From Eremothecium cymbalariae DBVPG#7215 (Eukaryota > Ascomycota > Saccharomycetes > Saccharomycetales > Saccharomycetaceae), in the NCBI RefSeq assembly GCF_000235365.1, contig NC_016451.1, forward strand, positions 992,001 to 1,056,000: 64,000 nt of DNA, read 5' to 3'. Position 1 is the first letter of the stretch. Every line of letters begins with the position of its first letter. The notes beneath the pieces were generated by a model. It saw only the letters and a list, made by a program, of their open reading frames with translations, did not search any database and was not told where the DNA came from. Shown here piece after piece: positions 1-11,092 of the stretch. Both the position numbers and the translations under genes were made by a program.

Positions 1-132
1 GACTACCAACCCGTTTTAGCCAATAACCACAGCGACGGTGCTCAGGAGGACGATGACCAAGAAGACTACGTTCCTAAGGTGGACAAGGAAACGAAGCGTA
101 ACTACTGGCTTGGAAAAGGCCAGTCGATGTAA
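1..132 (+). CDS. C-terminal end of a Trf4/Trf5-like nuclear poly(A) polymerase (partial)
   Basis: The window opens inside a reading frame of 43 codons that ends in TAA at 130-132. The visible tail is acidic, followed by a basic, aromatic end (ETKRNYWLGKGQSM). No catalytic domain is visible, so the identity rests on position. In S. cerevisiae both PAP2/TRF4 (next to PTH4) and TRF5 (next to CLA4) occupy this place, and PTH4 and CLA4 follow here. Trf4/Trf5 are the poly(A) polymerases of the TRAMP complex, which tags nuclear RNAs for exosome decay. In a lineage without the genome duplication a single gene would stand for both. Another gene at this position cannot be excluded from 43 residues. Confidence 0.5.
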   Translation, partial: DYQPVLANNHSDGAQEDDDQEDYVPKVDKETKRNYWLGKGQSM

Positions 133-260
133 GATAGATACACACATATATATACACCCTGGAAGCTGGCATAACCTACACTATTCCATCCAACATTTGT
201 CTATATAAATTAGATCCGTAGGCCTTATAGAAAACCAGCACCCTCAGCCCTCCCAAAATC

Positions 261-845
261 TTAGAACTCAGTGATCCTAGTCCTTGCCTTCTTTTTATGC
301 CCATGCAGCTTTTTAACTTTCAAACGGCTCCGATCCGCATCCTTATGTATTTTCGTCCATCGCTCCACCTTCTCCTCAGAAACTGGTCTCGCAAAGTAAA
401 CTGCTGCCTTAATTTCCTTAACCAACTTTTGCAAACACCCTTTCCGATTGTCCTCTCGTGACCTCCATGTGTCACACTGCACAACAACCGCATCCTTGGC
501 CCTTGCATAATACCGAAATCCTTTCTCTGCTAACTGTCTCCGCACTCCCAACGGAACCCACTCACACACCGAAAACCCGTTTATAGTCAACGTGCACTTG
601 CTGTTCACCTTGTTCACGTTCTGTCCTCCCGGTCCACCTGCTCGATCGTAGTGCGTCCTATATAGATCCTCCGGAACCCCCCTCCACTCCAGTCGCCGCA
701 CCCATTCCCTGCACTCCTCATCAACCTTCTCTACACGCTTCCCAGTGGAATAACGTCTCACCCAGCTCCTGCTTGCGAATCCCATCCTTCGGATCCCTTG
801 CACCACCACACCTGCAACCACTATACCGCTATAAATCACCCTCAT
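261..845 (-). CDS. PTH4: Pth4-like mitochondrial peptide-release/rescue factor (ICT1/MTRFR type)
   Basis: This 194-residue protein is a compact release-factor-like peptidyl-tRNA hydrolase. The family signature GGPGGQNVNKVNSK covers residues 70-83, with the catalytic GGQ at 73-75, followed by a Lys/Arg-rich tail (KLHGHKKKARTRI) that in ICT1-type factors binds the ribosome. There is no stop-codon-recognition domain. The size matches S. cerevisiae YOL114C. The first ATG gives a hydrophobic lead. A second Met at residue 21 (codon at 783-785) would start a more typical Arg/Ser-rich mitochondrial presequence (MGFASRSWVRRYSTG), so either start is possible. It is divergent from CLA4. The likely role is rescue of stalled mitochondrial ribosomes, inferred from the family. 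Confidence 0.85.
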   Translation of the reverse strand: MRVIYSGIVVAGVVVQGIRRMGFASRSWVRRYSTGKRVEKVDEECREWVRRLEWRGVPEDLYRTHYDRAGGPGGQNVNKVNSKCTLTINGFSVCEWVPLGVRRQLAEKGFRYYARAKDAVVVQCDTWRSREDNRKGCLQKLVKEIKAAVYFARPVSEEKVERWTKIHKDADRSRLKVKKLHGHKKKARTRITEF

Positions 846-1327
846 CTACCACAATTTGCACCTTGCTACTGCCTGTATCACGTGCCTTACTGCCATCTTG
901 AAACATCTAATTTGGCAAGAGATTAGATTAAGTATTATTAGATCGCGAAAACTTTTTGGAGCTTTATCGGATCTTGGGCCTATATTCCTGATTGCCCAAA
1001 ATACAAATAAAATACCACCCTGTTTGATATATTTGCTTGCAGTTAAACACCGAAACAGGTGATCTGGGCACCATATTAGGCTAGTTAAAGTTTGAGGGGG
1101 AGAGGATTAGCCTAGTAACAGCACATACTGCTAAGAAATTCTGAAAAAAATAAGCTGCTGATCTCTTATTGGATTTCTGGTTAAGACACAAGTGTGGAAA
1201 CTAGGTTACCGGTATTAAAAACAATATCAACAGTTAGTAAAGTTGTATTGCTACATAAGAGGTCTCTACTGAGGGAGGATTTGCTGGTGAGGCCAAACCA
1301 ATTGCTAGATATATTGATTAGGAGGAG
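846..1327. promoter_or_regulatory. Divergent PTH4/CLA4 promoter region
   Basis: This 482-bp gap holds the upstream regions of both flanking genes. The only recognisable site is a CACGTG E-box at 879-884, 34 bp upstream of the PTH4 ATG, of the kind bound by Cbf1 or another bHLH factor. A 62-codon frame that overlaps the CLA4 start begins with GTG and is not taken as an upstream ORF. No RNA gene is seen. Confidence 0.4.
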
Positions 1328-3784
1328 ATGTCGCTTTCTGCAGCAGCTAGAGATATTTCAGAGTCAGACTTCCAAGATATAGGACCGGCTCCCAAACCGC
1401 CTCCGATGGCGTTCAATCAGACGAAGCCTTTGGTGGACTATATGAGTCAGCTTGATATTAATGGTGGGAAGCATAGTAGCGGGGTTGCAGTTAACCAGCA
1501 GAAGATTCGGCCTATCCAGAGGAAGAAATCTGGGTGGGTATCGTATAAGGATGATGGGTTACTGTCTTTTTTATGGCAGAAGCGGTATATGGTATTGAAT
1601 GACAATTACTTGTCGTTGTACAAGGGGGAATCTGGTAAGGAGGATGCGGTGTTGCAGATTTCATTGACGTCGATCGTTAGTGTTTCTAGGAATCAGCTGA
1701 AACAGAACTGTTTTGAGGTTGTACGTTCGAGCGAGCGGTCAGTCAACTCATCGACCCCGAGTAGTCCAGATTCCTCTTCGAAGAAATCTGTGTTCATTGC
1801 TACTAAAACTGAGTTGGATCTTCATAATTGGCTAGATTCGATTTTTGCTAAGTGCCCGCTGTTGAGCGGTGTGTCTTCTCCGACCAATTTTACACATAAG
1901 GTTCATGTTGGCTTCGATCCCGAGACTGGCTCGTTCGTTGGAATGCCTTTCAATTGGGAGAAGCTCTTGAAGCATTCGAGAATCACTGGTGAGGATTGGA
2001 ATAACAATTCTGCAGCTGTTATTCAAGTTTTACAGTTTTATCAAGAGTACAACAATGGAACGAATGCAGCCCCCCCATCGTTGCCACCTGGCGTACAAGC
2101 ACCACTAACGCCTGTTCTTGCGAAATCATCTAGTTCGCAGACGTTGGTGAATTCAGTTCCCTCTGTCAACTATCGTGGTGGAGACATGGTTCCTCAAAGA
2201 AAGGCTCCAACACCACCAAAGCAAATGGTGGTTGCATCCATCCCCAACAGTGGAAAGAATTATAATAATTTTAGTTCACCATCTGTCAGTGGTGGTGCAA
2301 CTGTCATCCATCCAAACGTTCAAATTACCAGACAAAGTTCACCTAAACCTCCAAAGTCAAATATTCCTAATCCGACTCATGATAATCACGGCTATCAACA
2401 ACAAAAAAAACTGCCAGTTGCAGGGCATCCTGCGGCGTTTTCAAAGGATTCAGAACAGAGTTCATCTTCTAAAAAGCTTCCTGCAAAGCCGGCGAAAGAG
2501 TCGTTGATACTTAGGCCGTCGACATCGAGTACTTCGGTGCCGTTACGAGTACAACCAGCGCGTAATGCTCCTGGTAGATCAGCTCAGCAGATAGCACAAT
2601 CTCAGAGTGCAAGTACTGCCGCTGCTGCGATGGCATTAAGGGCCCAACATCAATCACATCAATCACATCAATCACATCAATCACAGCAGCCACAAAAACA
2701 GCCCCTACAACCAATTCAACCAAACGTGCCTCCTCCACCTGTACGTGAGGCACCTAAGAAGCCTGCTGATCTTGCACCTGTTGTTCCTCCGGTTGTTAAG
2801 AAAAAGAAGGCAGTTAGGCCTATGATGTCCCACACTGAGATTATGGAAAAATTGCAAGCTGTCACATTTAACACCGATCCTACCCCATTTTTCCAAATGA
2901 TTGAAAAGGCAGGTCAAGGTGCTAGTGGTTCCGTATATCTTGCCCGAAGATTAAAACTACCACCTTATGATGAGAATCTCGACGAAGATAAACAGTTAAT
3001 TTGTGAAGTGGGCAATAAGGTTGCCATAAAGCAGATGATTTTATCCAAGCAACCACGTAAGGAATTGATAGTCAATGAAATTTTGGTTATGAAGGATTCA
3101 CAACATAAGAACATTGTCAACTTTTTAGAAGCATATTTGAAAACTGAAGATGATCTCTGGGTCGTTATGGAATATATGGAAGGAGGCTCCTTAACTGATG
3201 TGATTGAAAATTCTATGGGCAATGAAACTTCAGAATCTCCAATGACTGAACCTCAAATAGCATACATTGTTCGCGAAACTTGTCAAGGTTTGAAATTTTT
3301 ACACGATAAGAATATTATTCACAGAGATATTAAATCGGATAATGTTTTATTAGATACCCATGGCCGTGTGAAGATTACAGATTTCGGATTTTGTGCTAAG
3401 TTAACTGACAAAAGAAGCAAGAGAGCTACAATGGTCGGAACACCATACTGGATGGCGCCAGAAGTTGTAAAACAACGCGAATATGACGAAAAAGTGGATG
3501 TGTGGTCATTGGGTATTATGACAATTGAAATGTTGGAAGGCGAGCCGCCATACTTAAATGAAGAGCCGTTGAAGGCATTATATTTAATTGCAACTAATGG
3601 AACTCCTAAGTTAAAACGCCCGGAATCTCTGTCGTTAGAAATAAAGAGATTTCTAAGCGTTTGTTTGTGTGTGGATGTTAGGTATAGGGCTTCCACAGAG
3701 GAGCTTCTACATCATTCATTCTTTGAGACTAGCTGTGAACCGGAGGAGCTTGCTACATTACTGAAGTGGAAGAAACAGGATTGA
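1328..3784 (+). CDS. CLA4: Cla4/Skm1 p21-activated kinase (PAK) with PH domain
   Basis: This 818-residue PAK-family Ser/Thr kinase has the Cla4 layout. A PH domain lies at about residues 66-180 ([20 protein letters not shown] through LHNWLDSIF). A CRIB Cdc42-binding motif follows directly ([19 protein letters not shown]). Next comes a long Pro/Ser/Gln-rich linker, then a kinase domain from about 525 to 795. Kinase motifs include [10 protein letters not shown] (P loop), VAIKQM (Lys), HRDIKSDN (catalytic loop), DFGFCAKL and GTPYWMAPE. Cla4 acts downstream of Cdc42 at the bud neck and tip in septin assembly, polarity and mitotic exit. In S. cerevisiae CLA4 and SKM1 are duplicates, and one gene here probably covers both. 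The start MSLSAAA recalls Eremothecium Cla4. The gene converges on MON2. Confidence 0.96.
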   Translation: MSLSAAARDISESDFQDIGPAPKPPPMAFNQTKPLVDYMSQLDINGGKHSSGVAVNQQKIRPIQRKKSGWVSYKDDGLLSFLWQKRYMVLNDNYLSLYKGESGKEDAVLQISLTSIVSVSRNQLKQNCFEVVRSSERSVNSSTPSSPDSSSKKSVFIATKTELDLHNWLDSIFAKCPLLSGVSSPTNFTHKVHVGFDPETGSFVGMPFNWEKLLKHSRITGEDWNNNSAAVIQVLQFYQEYNNGTNAAPPSLPPGVQAPLTPVLAKSSSSQTLVNSVPSVNYRGGDMVPQRKAPTPPKQMVVASIPNSGKNYNNFSSPSVSGGATVIHPNVQITRQSSPKPPKSNIPNPTHDNHGYQQQKKLPVAGHPAAFSKDSEQSSSSKKLPAKPAKESLILRPSTSSTSVPLRVQPARNAPGRSAQQIAQSQSASTAAAAMALRAQHQSHQSHQSHQSQQPQKQPLQPIQPNVPPPPVREAPKKPADLAPVVPPVVKKKKAVRPMMSHTEIMEKLQAVTFNTDPTPFFQMIEKAGQGASGSVYLARRLKLPPYDENLDEDKQLICEVGNKVAIKQMILSKQPRKELIVNEILVMKDSQHKNIVNFLEAYLKTEDDLWVVMEYMEGGSLTDVIENSMGNETSESPMTEPQIAYIVRETCQGLKFLHDKNIIHRDIKSDNVLLDTHGRVKITDFGFCAKLTDKRSKRATMVGTPYWMAPEVVKQREYDEKVDVWSLGIMTIEMLEGEPPYLNEEPLKALYLIATNGTPKLKRPESLSLEIKRFLSVCLCVDVRYRASTEELLHHSFFETSCEPEELATLLKWKKQD
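2649..2687 (+). repeat. 9-bp tandem repeat (His-Gln-Ser) in CLA4
   Basis: ATCAATCAC-type 9-bp units repeat about four times, encoding (HQS)4 and running into Gln-rich sequence in the Cla4 linker. The repeat keeps the frame, so length changes would only add or remove HQS units in a region that is probably disordered. Confidence 0.85.
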
Positions 3785-4488
3785 TTTGGTTAATTATATG
3801 TGCTTCTGAAAAATCAAATGGAAATTAATTTGTAAACTCCGACCGATCCTGGTTTTTTATTTCAAAACAAGTGCAGTAATGTTAATATCTTTTGGTTGTT
3901 AAAAGGATTTTTCCTTGGTTTATAGTTATATGGCGTAGTTAATACTTTGGTAGTTTTTATTTCTTTAATCATACACGCACGCAGACGATATACACAACTA
4001 TGGTGGAACAGACCTGGTCATCTATTACAAACTGGTACTAGATTGTGCTTACATACTTACATACAAAACTCCCCTACCCCTGCATATACATATAAGGTCG
4101 AAGCAATTTATTTCCGTATTCTATATATTCCTATTGCGGGACAGGTTTTCTTACGAAAGCGCAAAAGACCTGTTTTGGCTACTACGACAGCTTAGAAAGT
4201 AGCAACATCTTAATAAAACACATAGTGGTGACGGTAAGCTAAAATAGTAGGTAAACTTTCAAAAGAACTCTATCCAGCTATTTCACCGAAAACCAGGCAG
4301 GGAGAAGTCGCTTCTTTTGATAAAGTTGGTAAGTTGTTAATTTAAGTACTTACAACATGGACGCATATGCATATTACCAGAGCGGCGTATATATTTGCGC
4401 ACACATATATATAAATGAATATGGTATATATGATTCATGTAATATAATAAGTATTTGGTGGACCGTTGTCGCTGCGACGGTGTCTTAG
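3785..4488. other. Convergent intergenic region CLA4-MON2
   Basis: These 704 bp separate the stop codons of CLA4 and MON2. The sequence is AT-rich with TATATA and TACATATA stretches near 4080-4100 and 4390-4430, typical of yeast 3'-end formation signals on both strands. I see no supported gene. An 82-codon frame at 3947-4195 has low complexity and no recognisable motif. Confidence 0.5.
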
Positions 4489-7400
4489 TCAGGTAAACAG
4501 GGCGTTATATTTTAACGAGAGTCTCTGCAGGATATCTTGTAACTCGTCAACTTTGTGGGATAATGGGATCGTCTTTAATAACAATGGATATAGCAACAGT
4601 AGGCTTCTTTTTCCTTCATCTGTATTTCCTCTTTGCCTATGAAACTCGAGCACATCATTCAATCCAAATAAAATCTTTACAAGTTCTAATCTCTTAATTT
4701 TAGGCAAAGGGGCACGATTGAGTAAAGACTCTTCTGTGATGTATCTTCTGAGAACGAATGCAACACGAGATACTAAAAATGGTACAGAGATAGTCCTTAA
4801 CAGGTCATATCCAGGACTTGCTGATTTACAAAAGTTGATAAGGTCATCAATACAAATAGTAGTGAGCTCAAACTTGGATAATAATCTTGAATCTTGAGTA
4901 GAGCCAACTATGCCGTCAAAGTCAAAATTGGCTAATTGGCATGTAATTTCTTGCAAGGTTGCATTGGTCTTTATCAGGTGATCCTCTATTTCATCAGATT
5001 CATAATAAAAGGAACTACTCCACAAAGACGAGACATATGGTTGAAAGTGTTTAACCGTTAGCAGTGGTAAATCAATATATTTCAGAAGTAAATCTCTATG
5101 AGATTGATATTCTGTAATGTCAAATTCTTCTGTTTGAATATCTTTCTGTTTGTCAATTCGTTCTAAGGGGGAAATCATAGTAGATATGTATAACTCTAGG
5201 AGTTCACTGGCATTGTCTTTGGGATGTTTATCGGCTGAATCTTTTAGTAAAGAAAAGACAAATTTAAATATGTTGCGAAAACACCTTGAAGATAATACCC
5301 ATAACGGCACGTCCTTATCATTGGCAGTGACCATAGACTTGTTCTTTACTGGCCCATATAGATTCTTTAAAGTCTTTAATAGATACTTGCGATTCAAAAA
5401 TTCCTCAGAAAAGTTTTCAGAATTCTCAATTCGTTCCTTTAATATAATAGATGCCTGGTAGCTTATGGCTTCAAATGTTGGTATTCTTGACTTGGTACTG
5501 CTACTCAATTTTTCAGATAGCTTTTTTTCTATTCGTTGTCTTGTTTCAAATGGTAAGACAATTATAGAACTTAATTGGTACCAAACAAGAATCTCAATAG
5601 CCGCTGGTTGGTTAATTTTAAACTGTTCTACAGAAGAAAGCACTCGTGCTTGCAAACTCGAAGGCTTTTTCTTATCTGAGACGTATTCTGGTAACAATGG
5701 ATACCGCAATCCAATGTTGAAGATTGTTAGGCATTCTTCTATCTTTTCGATCGTAATCAAGTCAAATTTTGCCAGCAACTTGTACATTGGAGTAAAACAG
5801 CTAATCAATTGTTCTAGGCAGTCGATGTTGTTCCTTTTTTTCTCATTTGAAGGAAATAATTCACTGTATATCACGTTGTATGTTGACCAAATTTGGTAAC
5901 AGCTTTGAACCACTGTCTGTGGAACATCTTCAATATCATCGAGTAAAATTAACAATTCTTCAAGACTCCTGTAAACAACGAACCTAGCTTCGAATGACTG
6001 ACTACATTGTAATCTACCCATAAATTCAAACAACCAAGACCACTCGGTATCCCAATTGTGATTTTTGAAATTTGAAAAATGCGTTGAGTAAAGTTGAATT
6101 AGTCCTTGTAAGGTGACCGACAAAAAATCAGAATAGGAATCATACTCCTTGATAGTTGGAGCTAGCGACAACAAGGGTTTCATAACCTTATCAGATATTA
6201 GTTCCCATGGAGGAAATGATGAAGAATATGAATCAACAATTCTAAAAAATGTTTGAATGGCGCCTTTTTTAACTTCCAATCTATTATCCGATGTGCACAT
6301 CACCAATGCCTTTAACAAATAAATCCAGAGAGTGTCAAAGGATTCTTCGCTTGATTTTTCTGCCGAGACATTTGAAGTTACAGATGAAACGTGTTCCACC
6401 GCAGTATCAGAATTGCTTTCCCTAGGGGGTAATATCGTCCTTAAGTAGTCACCCACCAGCCAAAATTGACTAATTGAAGAAAATGATATGTTTAAGTCTC
6501 GTTCCTGTTGAACAAATTGCAATAGAGTGTCAATTACATCTTTAACAACATTTATTGGCAATAATTGTAAGAAATCATCCGATATTAGTTTAAAAACTTC
6601 AAATGATATTTGTACCATATCCCTATGCTTTTGTTGAATTGCATCTAAAATAGTGGTGTTCTCCTTTCCTTCCATTCCAATGATATCGTAACTACGATTA
6701 ATGATTGGAAATAGTGGAAGTAGAACTTTAAAAACTGTTGACCAAGAAGATTTTAAATTTTCTCCGAAGTTGTCTAATAACTCCTTTAAAGTCCTCAAAG
6801 CTTCAAAAACAATATCAAACTCTGTATTGATAACACCACTAAATATATTGTCAGTGGTTATCTCCAATGTCATAATAGTATTTATTAGCTTCATTAATGC
6901 ATTGAGTAACATCTCACCAATAAGATCGAATTTCAAATTTTGATCCTGTTGTAATCTCTCCGTTTCAGTTGCTATCATTTTAATGGCATCCATGAACGCA
7001 CCTGCCAAGTATAATCTTAAAGACGAATTTGACAAAGACCTATCCGCTATTTGACCTACCATGAAATCGACTAGTTGAGTCCAAATTTCTTGGTTGCTAT
7101 CTGAATCTGTAAATCTTGTGATGTTGAATTTGATCAAATCATTAATCTTATCGACATAAAATAACCTATTGTAAAAACATTCCGGTATCTCACTCTTTGG
7201 ATCCTCACAAAAAGTATCAATGGCGAAAACAACGGTCGACTTCTTGAAACCACGAAGTGACGCATCGATTAAGCATGTTAAAAAGGTAGTAAAACTTTCA
7301 TGGGTATAACTAGCAGTGCTTTCAAAGAGTTCATAACCATTAGATTCAATTACCGAAATATCACTCTTATTTAACTTTGGGCCAGGTGGAGTGAGTTTTC

Positions 7401-9282
7401 CATAAGAAGTATCTAAGAATTCTTGAGTTGGTCCATAAACGTAATAGGAGGTCCACTGCCATGTCAGCAATAAATAATTCCAACTTTCCTGGCTTAGCGT
7501 GGGTCCGAGTGATATAGAAAGAGAAATTAATGCCCTGAAAACAATAATATTTCGCTGATAGAAATTTCTACTCTGCAGTCTAGGCTCCTTTTTATTATTA
7601 ACATTAGTTGGTGTGCCTCTAAAAGTATCACTTATAGCTGTCAATACAACCGCAGCATTAGAACTAGGTTGACTAGGTGTGAATAAATTTTCGTGGATAT
7701 TCTCTTCATCCTGCTTGTTTTCAATCGTAGCCAGACAAAAAATGCGTAGGCATTTATTTAGCTCAGATGAAAGTTGAAGTATCCCAGCGGCATGTGCAAG
7801 TTTCTGAAATGCACGAACAAAATTATGAAACAACGCATTGTCTAGTGTACTTGAATAAAGAAATGTTTTATGGATGTCAAACAGATTGGGGAATATCCGC
7901 TGATATAGTATAGCCAATTCAGATAAAGTGTCATCATCCTCATCGTTGGATGCTTGAACCGCTTTTGAACCAATAGAATTAGAAATGGAATTAGTTATCA
8001 TCAAAATTAAGTAAATGACATAAGAATGTTCCACTGAAGGAGGACTTGTTTTATCCAAAAGATCTAAGAAATTAAGCTTCGAAATTAAATTATCAGATGA
8101 AATAAGGGGTTGTTCTGAGCTTAGTAGAATAGATGATCCTTGTAAAACTTCGGCATATGTCTGTGAGTTCAAAAGTTCCATCACAGTATCCAAAAAAGTG
8201 CTTATAACATTCTTTCTGCTCTCATGCATGTCATAAGCCTTAAATATATTAGGTATTAAATCATTTTCAGAGGAAATATTTTTGAATATTTCCAGAATTA
8301 AGACCCTCCTCCATGACTGGCTCTCTGACTTTGGTGATAAGGTATGGATCAAAAGAGAAAGGATAACTTCCAGTTCCAACTCTAATAGAGATAGGGACTG
8401 CACCTTGATTAGAAGCGTTATACACCTCGAGCTTCTCATCACAATTGGAAAACTTTTCGAGGAAGAAACAGATCTAAGAAGCAACGGAACTGCTTTGGTT
8501 CGCAATAGAAACAACAAGTCATCATATTTTAAAAATAAGGACTCATAATTCAATAACACAGTTTCTAGCAACTCTAAACCATATTCCTCTGTTACGCAGT
8601 TTGTATCCAACAATGATACTTCCCGTTTGTGAGTGCTGTGCACCGAACATAGATCTGTAAATAGCATGTTTGCATCGTACCGGTGATTGTTAACCTTAAT
8701 GGTATCATTATTGCTCGTGAAAACACTATATTCTTCATCGCTATTATCTGAATATTTTAATCGCTCAAATACATCACTAATAAGTTGCTTTAAAGTGGCA
8801 CTAGCAGTACCTACAACAACAGGGGCCTTGCTAGGAGTCAATAGTACCGTAGAACAACAGAATAGAAGTTTGGCACATAGAGGACCAGTAATAAATTTCC
8901 CATAAGTTTTGAAGAATATTGGGACAATCTGTAACACTTTCAATTGGATCTCAACAGCCAATTGAGTAGAATCTATTAATGCTTCTAAGACAGGTTCAAT
9001 CTGTTCCTTGGAAATAGATCTGTGGATTGCCAATCGCTGCAAACATTGCATAGAAAGAGTAGTAAATTTAGCATTTCCTGATTTACATGATAATACAAAA
9101 GGGTGTACAAAATCGGGATGTCGTTCCAATTCCTGAAAACTATGAACTATTCTTAAGATTTGAAGCGATTTATCAGATGCATGTTTAACCTCAGAATTTC
9201 TTCTTTTGGATTCAGAAGACAACGCATTCAAATCCTGATACAGTTGACGTGATACTATGGCAAACGGACTAGATGACGCCAT
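4489..9282 (-). CDS. MON2: Mon2, Golgi/endosome scaffold related to Arf-GEFs
   Basis: This 1597-residue alpha-helical HEAT/ARM-like protein is close to the length of S. cerevisiae Mon2 (about 1636). It opens with MASSSPFAIVSRQLYQDLNALSSESKRRNSEVKHASDKS. This is the DCB-type N-terminal region of Mon2 and the Sec7/BIG family, including the (S/A)EAKRR.. like helix, but no Sec7 catalytic domain is present. Mon2 is a peripheral membrane scaffold at the trans-Golgi and endosomes that works with Dop1 and Neo1 in endosome-to-Golgi traffic. Its place between CLA4 and MRX6 matches YNL297C exactly. The frame is intact over 4.8 kb, notable in a window where four other genes carry frameshifts. It shares a short divergent promoter with MRX6. 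Confidence 0.93.
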   Translation of the reverse strand: MASSSPFAIVSRQLYQDLNALSSESKRRNSEVKHASDKSLQILRIVHSFQELERHPDFVHPFVLSCKSGNAKFTTLSMQCLQRLAIHRSISKEQIEPVLEALIDSTQLAVEIQLKVLQIVPIFFKTYGKFITGPLCAKLLFCCSTVLLTPSKAPVVVGTASATLKQLISDVFERLKYSDNSDEEYSVFTSNNDTIKVNNHRYDANMLFTDLCSVHSTHKREVSLLDTNCVTEEYGLELLETVLLNYESLFLKYDDLLFLLRTKAVPLLLRSVSSSKSFPIVMRSSRCITLLIKVQSLSLLELELEVILSLLIHTLSPKSESQSWRRVLILEIFKNISSENDLIPNIFKAYDMHESRKNVISTFLDTVMELLNSQTYAEVLQGSSILLSSEQPLISSDNLISKLNFLDLLDKTSPPSVEHSYVIYLILMITNSISNSIGSKAVQASNDEDDDTLSELAILYQRIFPNLFDIHKTFLYSSTLDNALFHNFVRAFQKLAHAAGILQLSSELNKCLRIFCLATIENKQDEENIHENLFTPSQPSSNAAVVLTAISDTFRGTPTNVNNKKEPRLQSRNFYQRNIIVFRALISLSISLGPTLSQESWNYLLLTWQWTSYYVYGPTQEFLDTSYGKLTPPGPKLNKSDISVIESNGYELFESTASYTHESFTTFLTCLIDASLRGFKKSTVVFAIDTFCEDPKSEIPECFYNRLFYVDKINDLIKFNITRFTDSDSNQEIWTQLVDFMVGQIADRSLSNSSLRLYLAGAFMDAIKMIATETERLQQDQNLKFDLIGEMLLNALMKLINTIMTLEITTDNIFSGVINTEFDIVFEALRTLKELLDNFGENLKSSWSTVFKVLLPLFPIINRSYDIIGMEGKENTTILDAIQQKHRDMVQISFEVFKLISDDFLQLLPINVVKDVIDTLLQFVQQERDLNISFSSISQFWLVGDYLRTILPPRESNSDTAVEHVSSVTSNVSAEKSSEESFDTLWIYLLKALVMCTSDNRLEVKKGAIQTFFRIVDSYSSSFPPWELISDKVMKPLLSLAPTIKEYDSYSDFLSVTLQGLIQLYSTHFSNFKNHNWDTEWSWLFEFMGRLQCSQSFEARFVVYRSLEELLILLDDIEDVPQTVVQSCYQIWSTYNVIYSELFPSNEKKRNNIDCLEQLISCFTPMYKLLAKFDLITIEKIEECLTIFNIGLRYPLLPEYVSDKKKPSSLQARVLSSVEQFKINQPAAIEILVWYQLSSIIVLPFETRQRIEKKLSEKLSSSTKSRIPTFEAISYQASIILKERIENSENFSEEFLNRKYLLKTLKNLYGPVKNKSMVTANDKDVPLWVLSSRCFRNIFKFVFSLLKDSADKHPKDNASELLELYISTMISPLERIDKQKDIQTEEFDITEYQSHRDLLLKYIDLPLLTVKHFQPYVSSLWSSSFYYESDEIEDHLIKTNATLQEITCQLANFDFDGIVGSTQDSRLLSKFELTTICIDDLINFCKSASPGYDLLRTISVPFLVSRVAFVLRRYITEESLLNRAPLPKIKRLELVKILFGLNDVLEFHRQRGNTDEGKRSLLLLYPLLLKTIPLSHKVDELQDILQRLSLKYNALFT

Positions 9283-9628
9283 TGATCTCCGACCTTTGAA
9301 CCCTTATTCGTGTCAATCTGGGCTTAATTCTAAGTTTAAGAATTCATTCCATAATAATATAACACATATATTATTATAATCAGCAGGCAGATTTACAACC
9401 CATACCTCCTATTTCATCACGTGCCATATATTTCGGTAACTGATTAGTTTTGTTAATTTATGAAGGATGTAAATGATTCCTAGCTTTCGGTATTCATGAT
9501 TGGTAGTTGCATGAGATCTGTCTTGTACATTAGGCTAGCTCAGGTCTGGTTCCTACGGTATGGTAAAAGGGAGAATTAGGTTGTAAGCAGGTTTTGAGTA
9601 TTACAGTAAACTATAGGGACAGAAAATC
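9283..9628. promoter_or_regulatory. Divergent MON2/MRX6 promoter region
   Basis: This 346-bp AT-rich gap lies between two divergent genes and has a CACGTG E-box at 9418-9423, roughly midway. A TATA-like stretch (ATATATTATTATAAT) lies at 9365-9380. No RNA gene or ORF is supported. Confidence 0.4.
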
Positions 9629-11092
9629 ATGCTTAAAACATTGAATAAGGCTTCATGCATGTTGCAGTCATGTCGATTATCGGGAATTTGGCTGGTATCT
9701 CCAGTTCGGTTAATTTCATCTAAGGCAGATGATGGCATAGCGGAGAAAGATAAGAAGCAGAAGAGTGGTAGAAAGGGTAAAAGGCAGGGTTCGTCAAGGT
9801 TAAAAGTGGATGAACATTCAAAGGTCAGTAAGAAGTTAGTTACAGATAAAAAACAGGGCGATGCTAAAAATATTGTGGATGTCTTTAATAAGCGGGATTA
9901 TCTTTTAGTGCCCACAGTTGCATCTACGGATCATGTTCCTTTAGAGGAGATTGCTACAGAAGAGCTGTTTGCCAGATACAGGCCACTATTTTTGGGTAAC
10001 TCTATTTTAGACACTGATAGGCATGGGAAACTTCTGGATAAGTTCTTCAGTTCCTTGAAAGATGCTGGAAACATTATTGTTGATATCGAGCATAGGTCTG
10101 TTGAGGTCAATTTTCAAGATTTGTTGAAGGTTTTAAAGACAGGATCCGTTGATATCCAAAAATGGAAACACGCAGATTCTGAATTATCTTGGAAGATACT
10201 GAAACATAACCCCATGTATCCCGAGCCGCCAATTGATGAGAGTCTGTTAAATCAATCTGATTCAAGGTCAAGGTCTATAAAACAGGGAACACTGGGTAGA
10301 GCTGAAACGGCTTCTAGTTTCCAACCAAAAAGTTTTAAAACCAAATTTCATAATTCAAAAATAAATGACGAAATTAGGGTCATTGATCTATATCGACCAC
10401 TGCCCAAATATCGGTTACCAAAGCCTAAATATGCGACAACGTCTCCAGATATTGTGGCTATGTCAGAGAATAAATATGAAACTGAAAGGAAGAATATGTC
10501 CGAGGAGTTTAAATTTATAATGGCTGATGAACGGATTTTGAGGAATAGCCTAGAGAAATTAACCAAATTTGTCTGTAAGGAATTCCATAAATTAAGCAAG
10601 TTACAAATGAGCTTAGATATCCCAGATTTCAGATTACCATTGTATATATATGTTGAAAAATCAATCCAATCGAGGAATAACTTTCGGAGTTTTTTAAGGA
10701 ACACATTAATTAATTATATTCGTCCGTTACTTTTAGGTGTAAGTCAACATCAAGGGTCATTAGATAGGGCAAAAAAGTTTAATAACAGGGTTCACCTAAA
10801 GATAAATTCAATGGTCAAAGATTTGTCGGTTTATTTGCCGTCTGTTAATTTCTCTGGGGACACAGTTACTTGCCTATTCCATAGCAGTCCGGTGCCAGCG
10901 TTTGGGAGAATGTATTGGTTGAAGCATAATAAAAGACATCTCGTATTCCGTGGAAAGAGGAGTCACAATAATCTATTTTATAATGCATCCAGGTATCACA
11001 AGTGGAAAGGTACCGGCTACATAAGGTACCCTGCTGTACTACATTGGGAAACATTTAAACAGGCTTTCAAGGAATGGGATCATTTCACATAA
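9629..11092 (+). CDS. MRX6: Mrx6-like mitochondrial Pet20-domain protein
   Basis: This 487-residue protein sits in the YNL295W (MRX6) position between MON2 and RIM21. The N-terminus (MLKTLNKASCMLQSCRLSGIW) is basic and hydroxylated like a mitochondrial presequence, followed by a Lys-rich, probably disordered region. The C-terminal 120 or so residues (from LPSVNFSGDTVTCLFHSSPVPAFGRMYWLKHNKRHLVFRGK to the end) form the Pet20-type domain shared by Mrx6, Pet20 and Sue1. In S. cerevisiae Mrx6 forms a complex with Pet20, Mam33 and the Lon protease Pim1 that limits mitochondrial DNA copy number. The function here is inferred from family and synteny, and length and domain placement agree (524 residues in S. 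cerevisiae). Confidence 0.85.
   Translation: MLKTLNKASCMLQSCRLSGIWLVSPVRLISSKADDGIAEKDKKQKSGRKGKRQGSSRLKVDEHSKVSKKLVTDKKQGDAKNIVDVFNKRDYLLVPTVASTDHVPLEEIATEELFARYRPLFLGNSILDTDRHGKLLDKFFSSLKDAGNIIVDIEHRSVEVNFQDLLKVLKTGSVDIQKWKHADSELSWKILKHNPMYPEPPIDESLLNQSDSRSRSIKQGTLGRAETASSFQPKSFKTKFHNSKINDEIRVIDLYRPLPKYRLPKPKYATTSPDIVAMSENKYETERKNMSEEFKFIMADERILRNSLEKLTKFVCKEFHKLSKLQMSLDIPDFRLPLYIYVEKSIQSRNNFRSFLRNTLINYIRPLLLGVSQHQGSLDRAKKFNNRVHLKINSMVKDLSVYLPSVNFSGDTVTCLFHSSPVPAFGRMYWLKHNKRHLVFRGKRSHNNLFYNASRYHKWKGTGYIRYPAVLHWETFKQAFKEWDHFT

Noticed and set aside
1194..1382. Upstream ORF overlapping the CLA4 start
   Set aside because: The frame opens with GTG rather than ATG, so it is not a credible upstream ORF.
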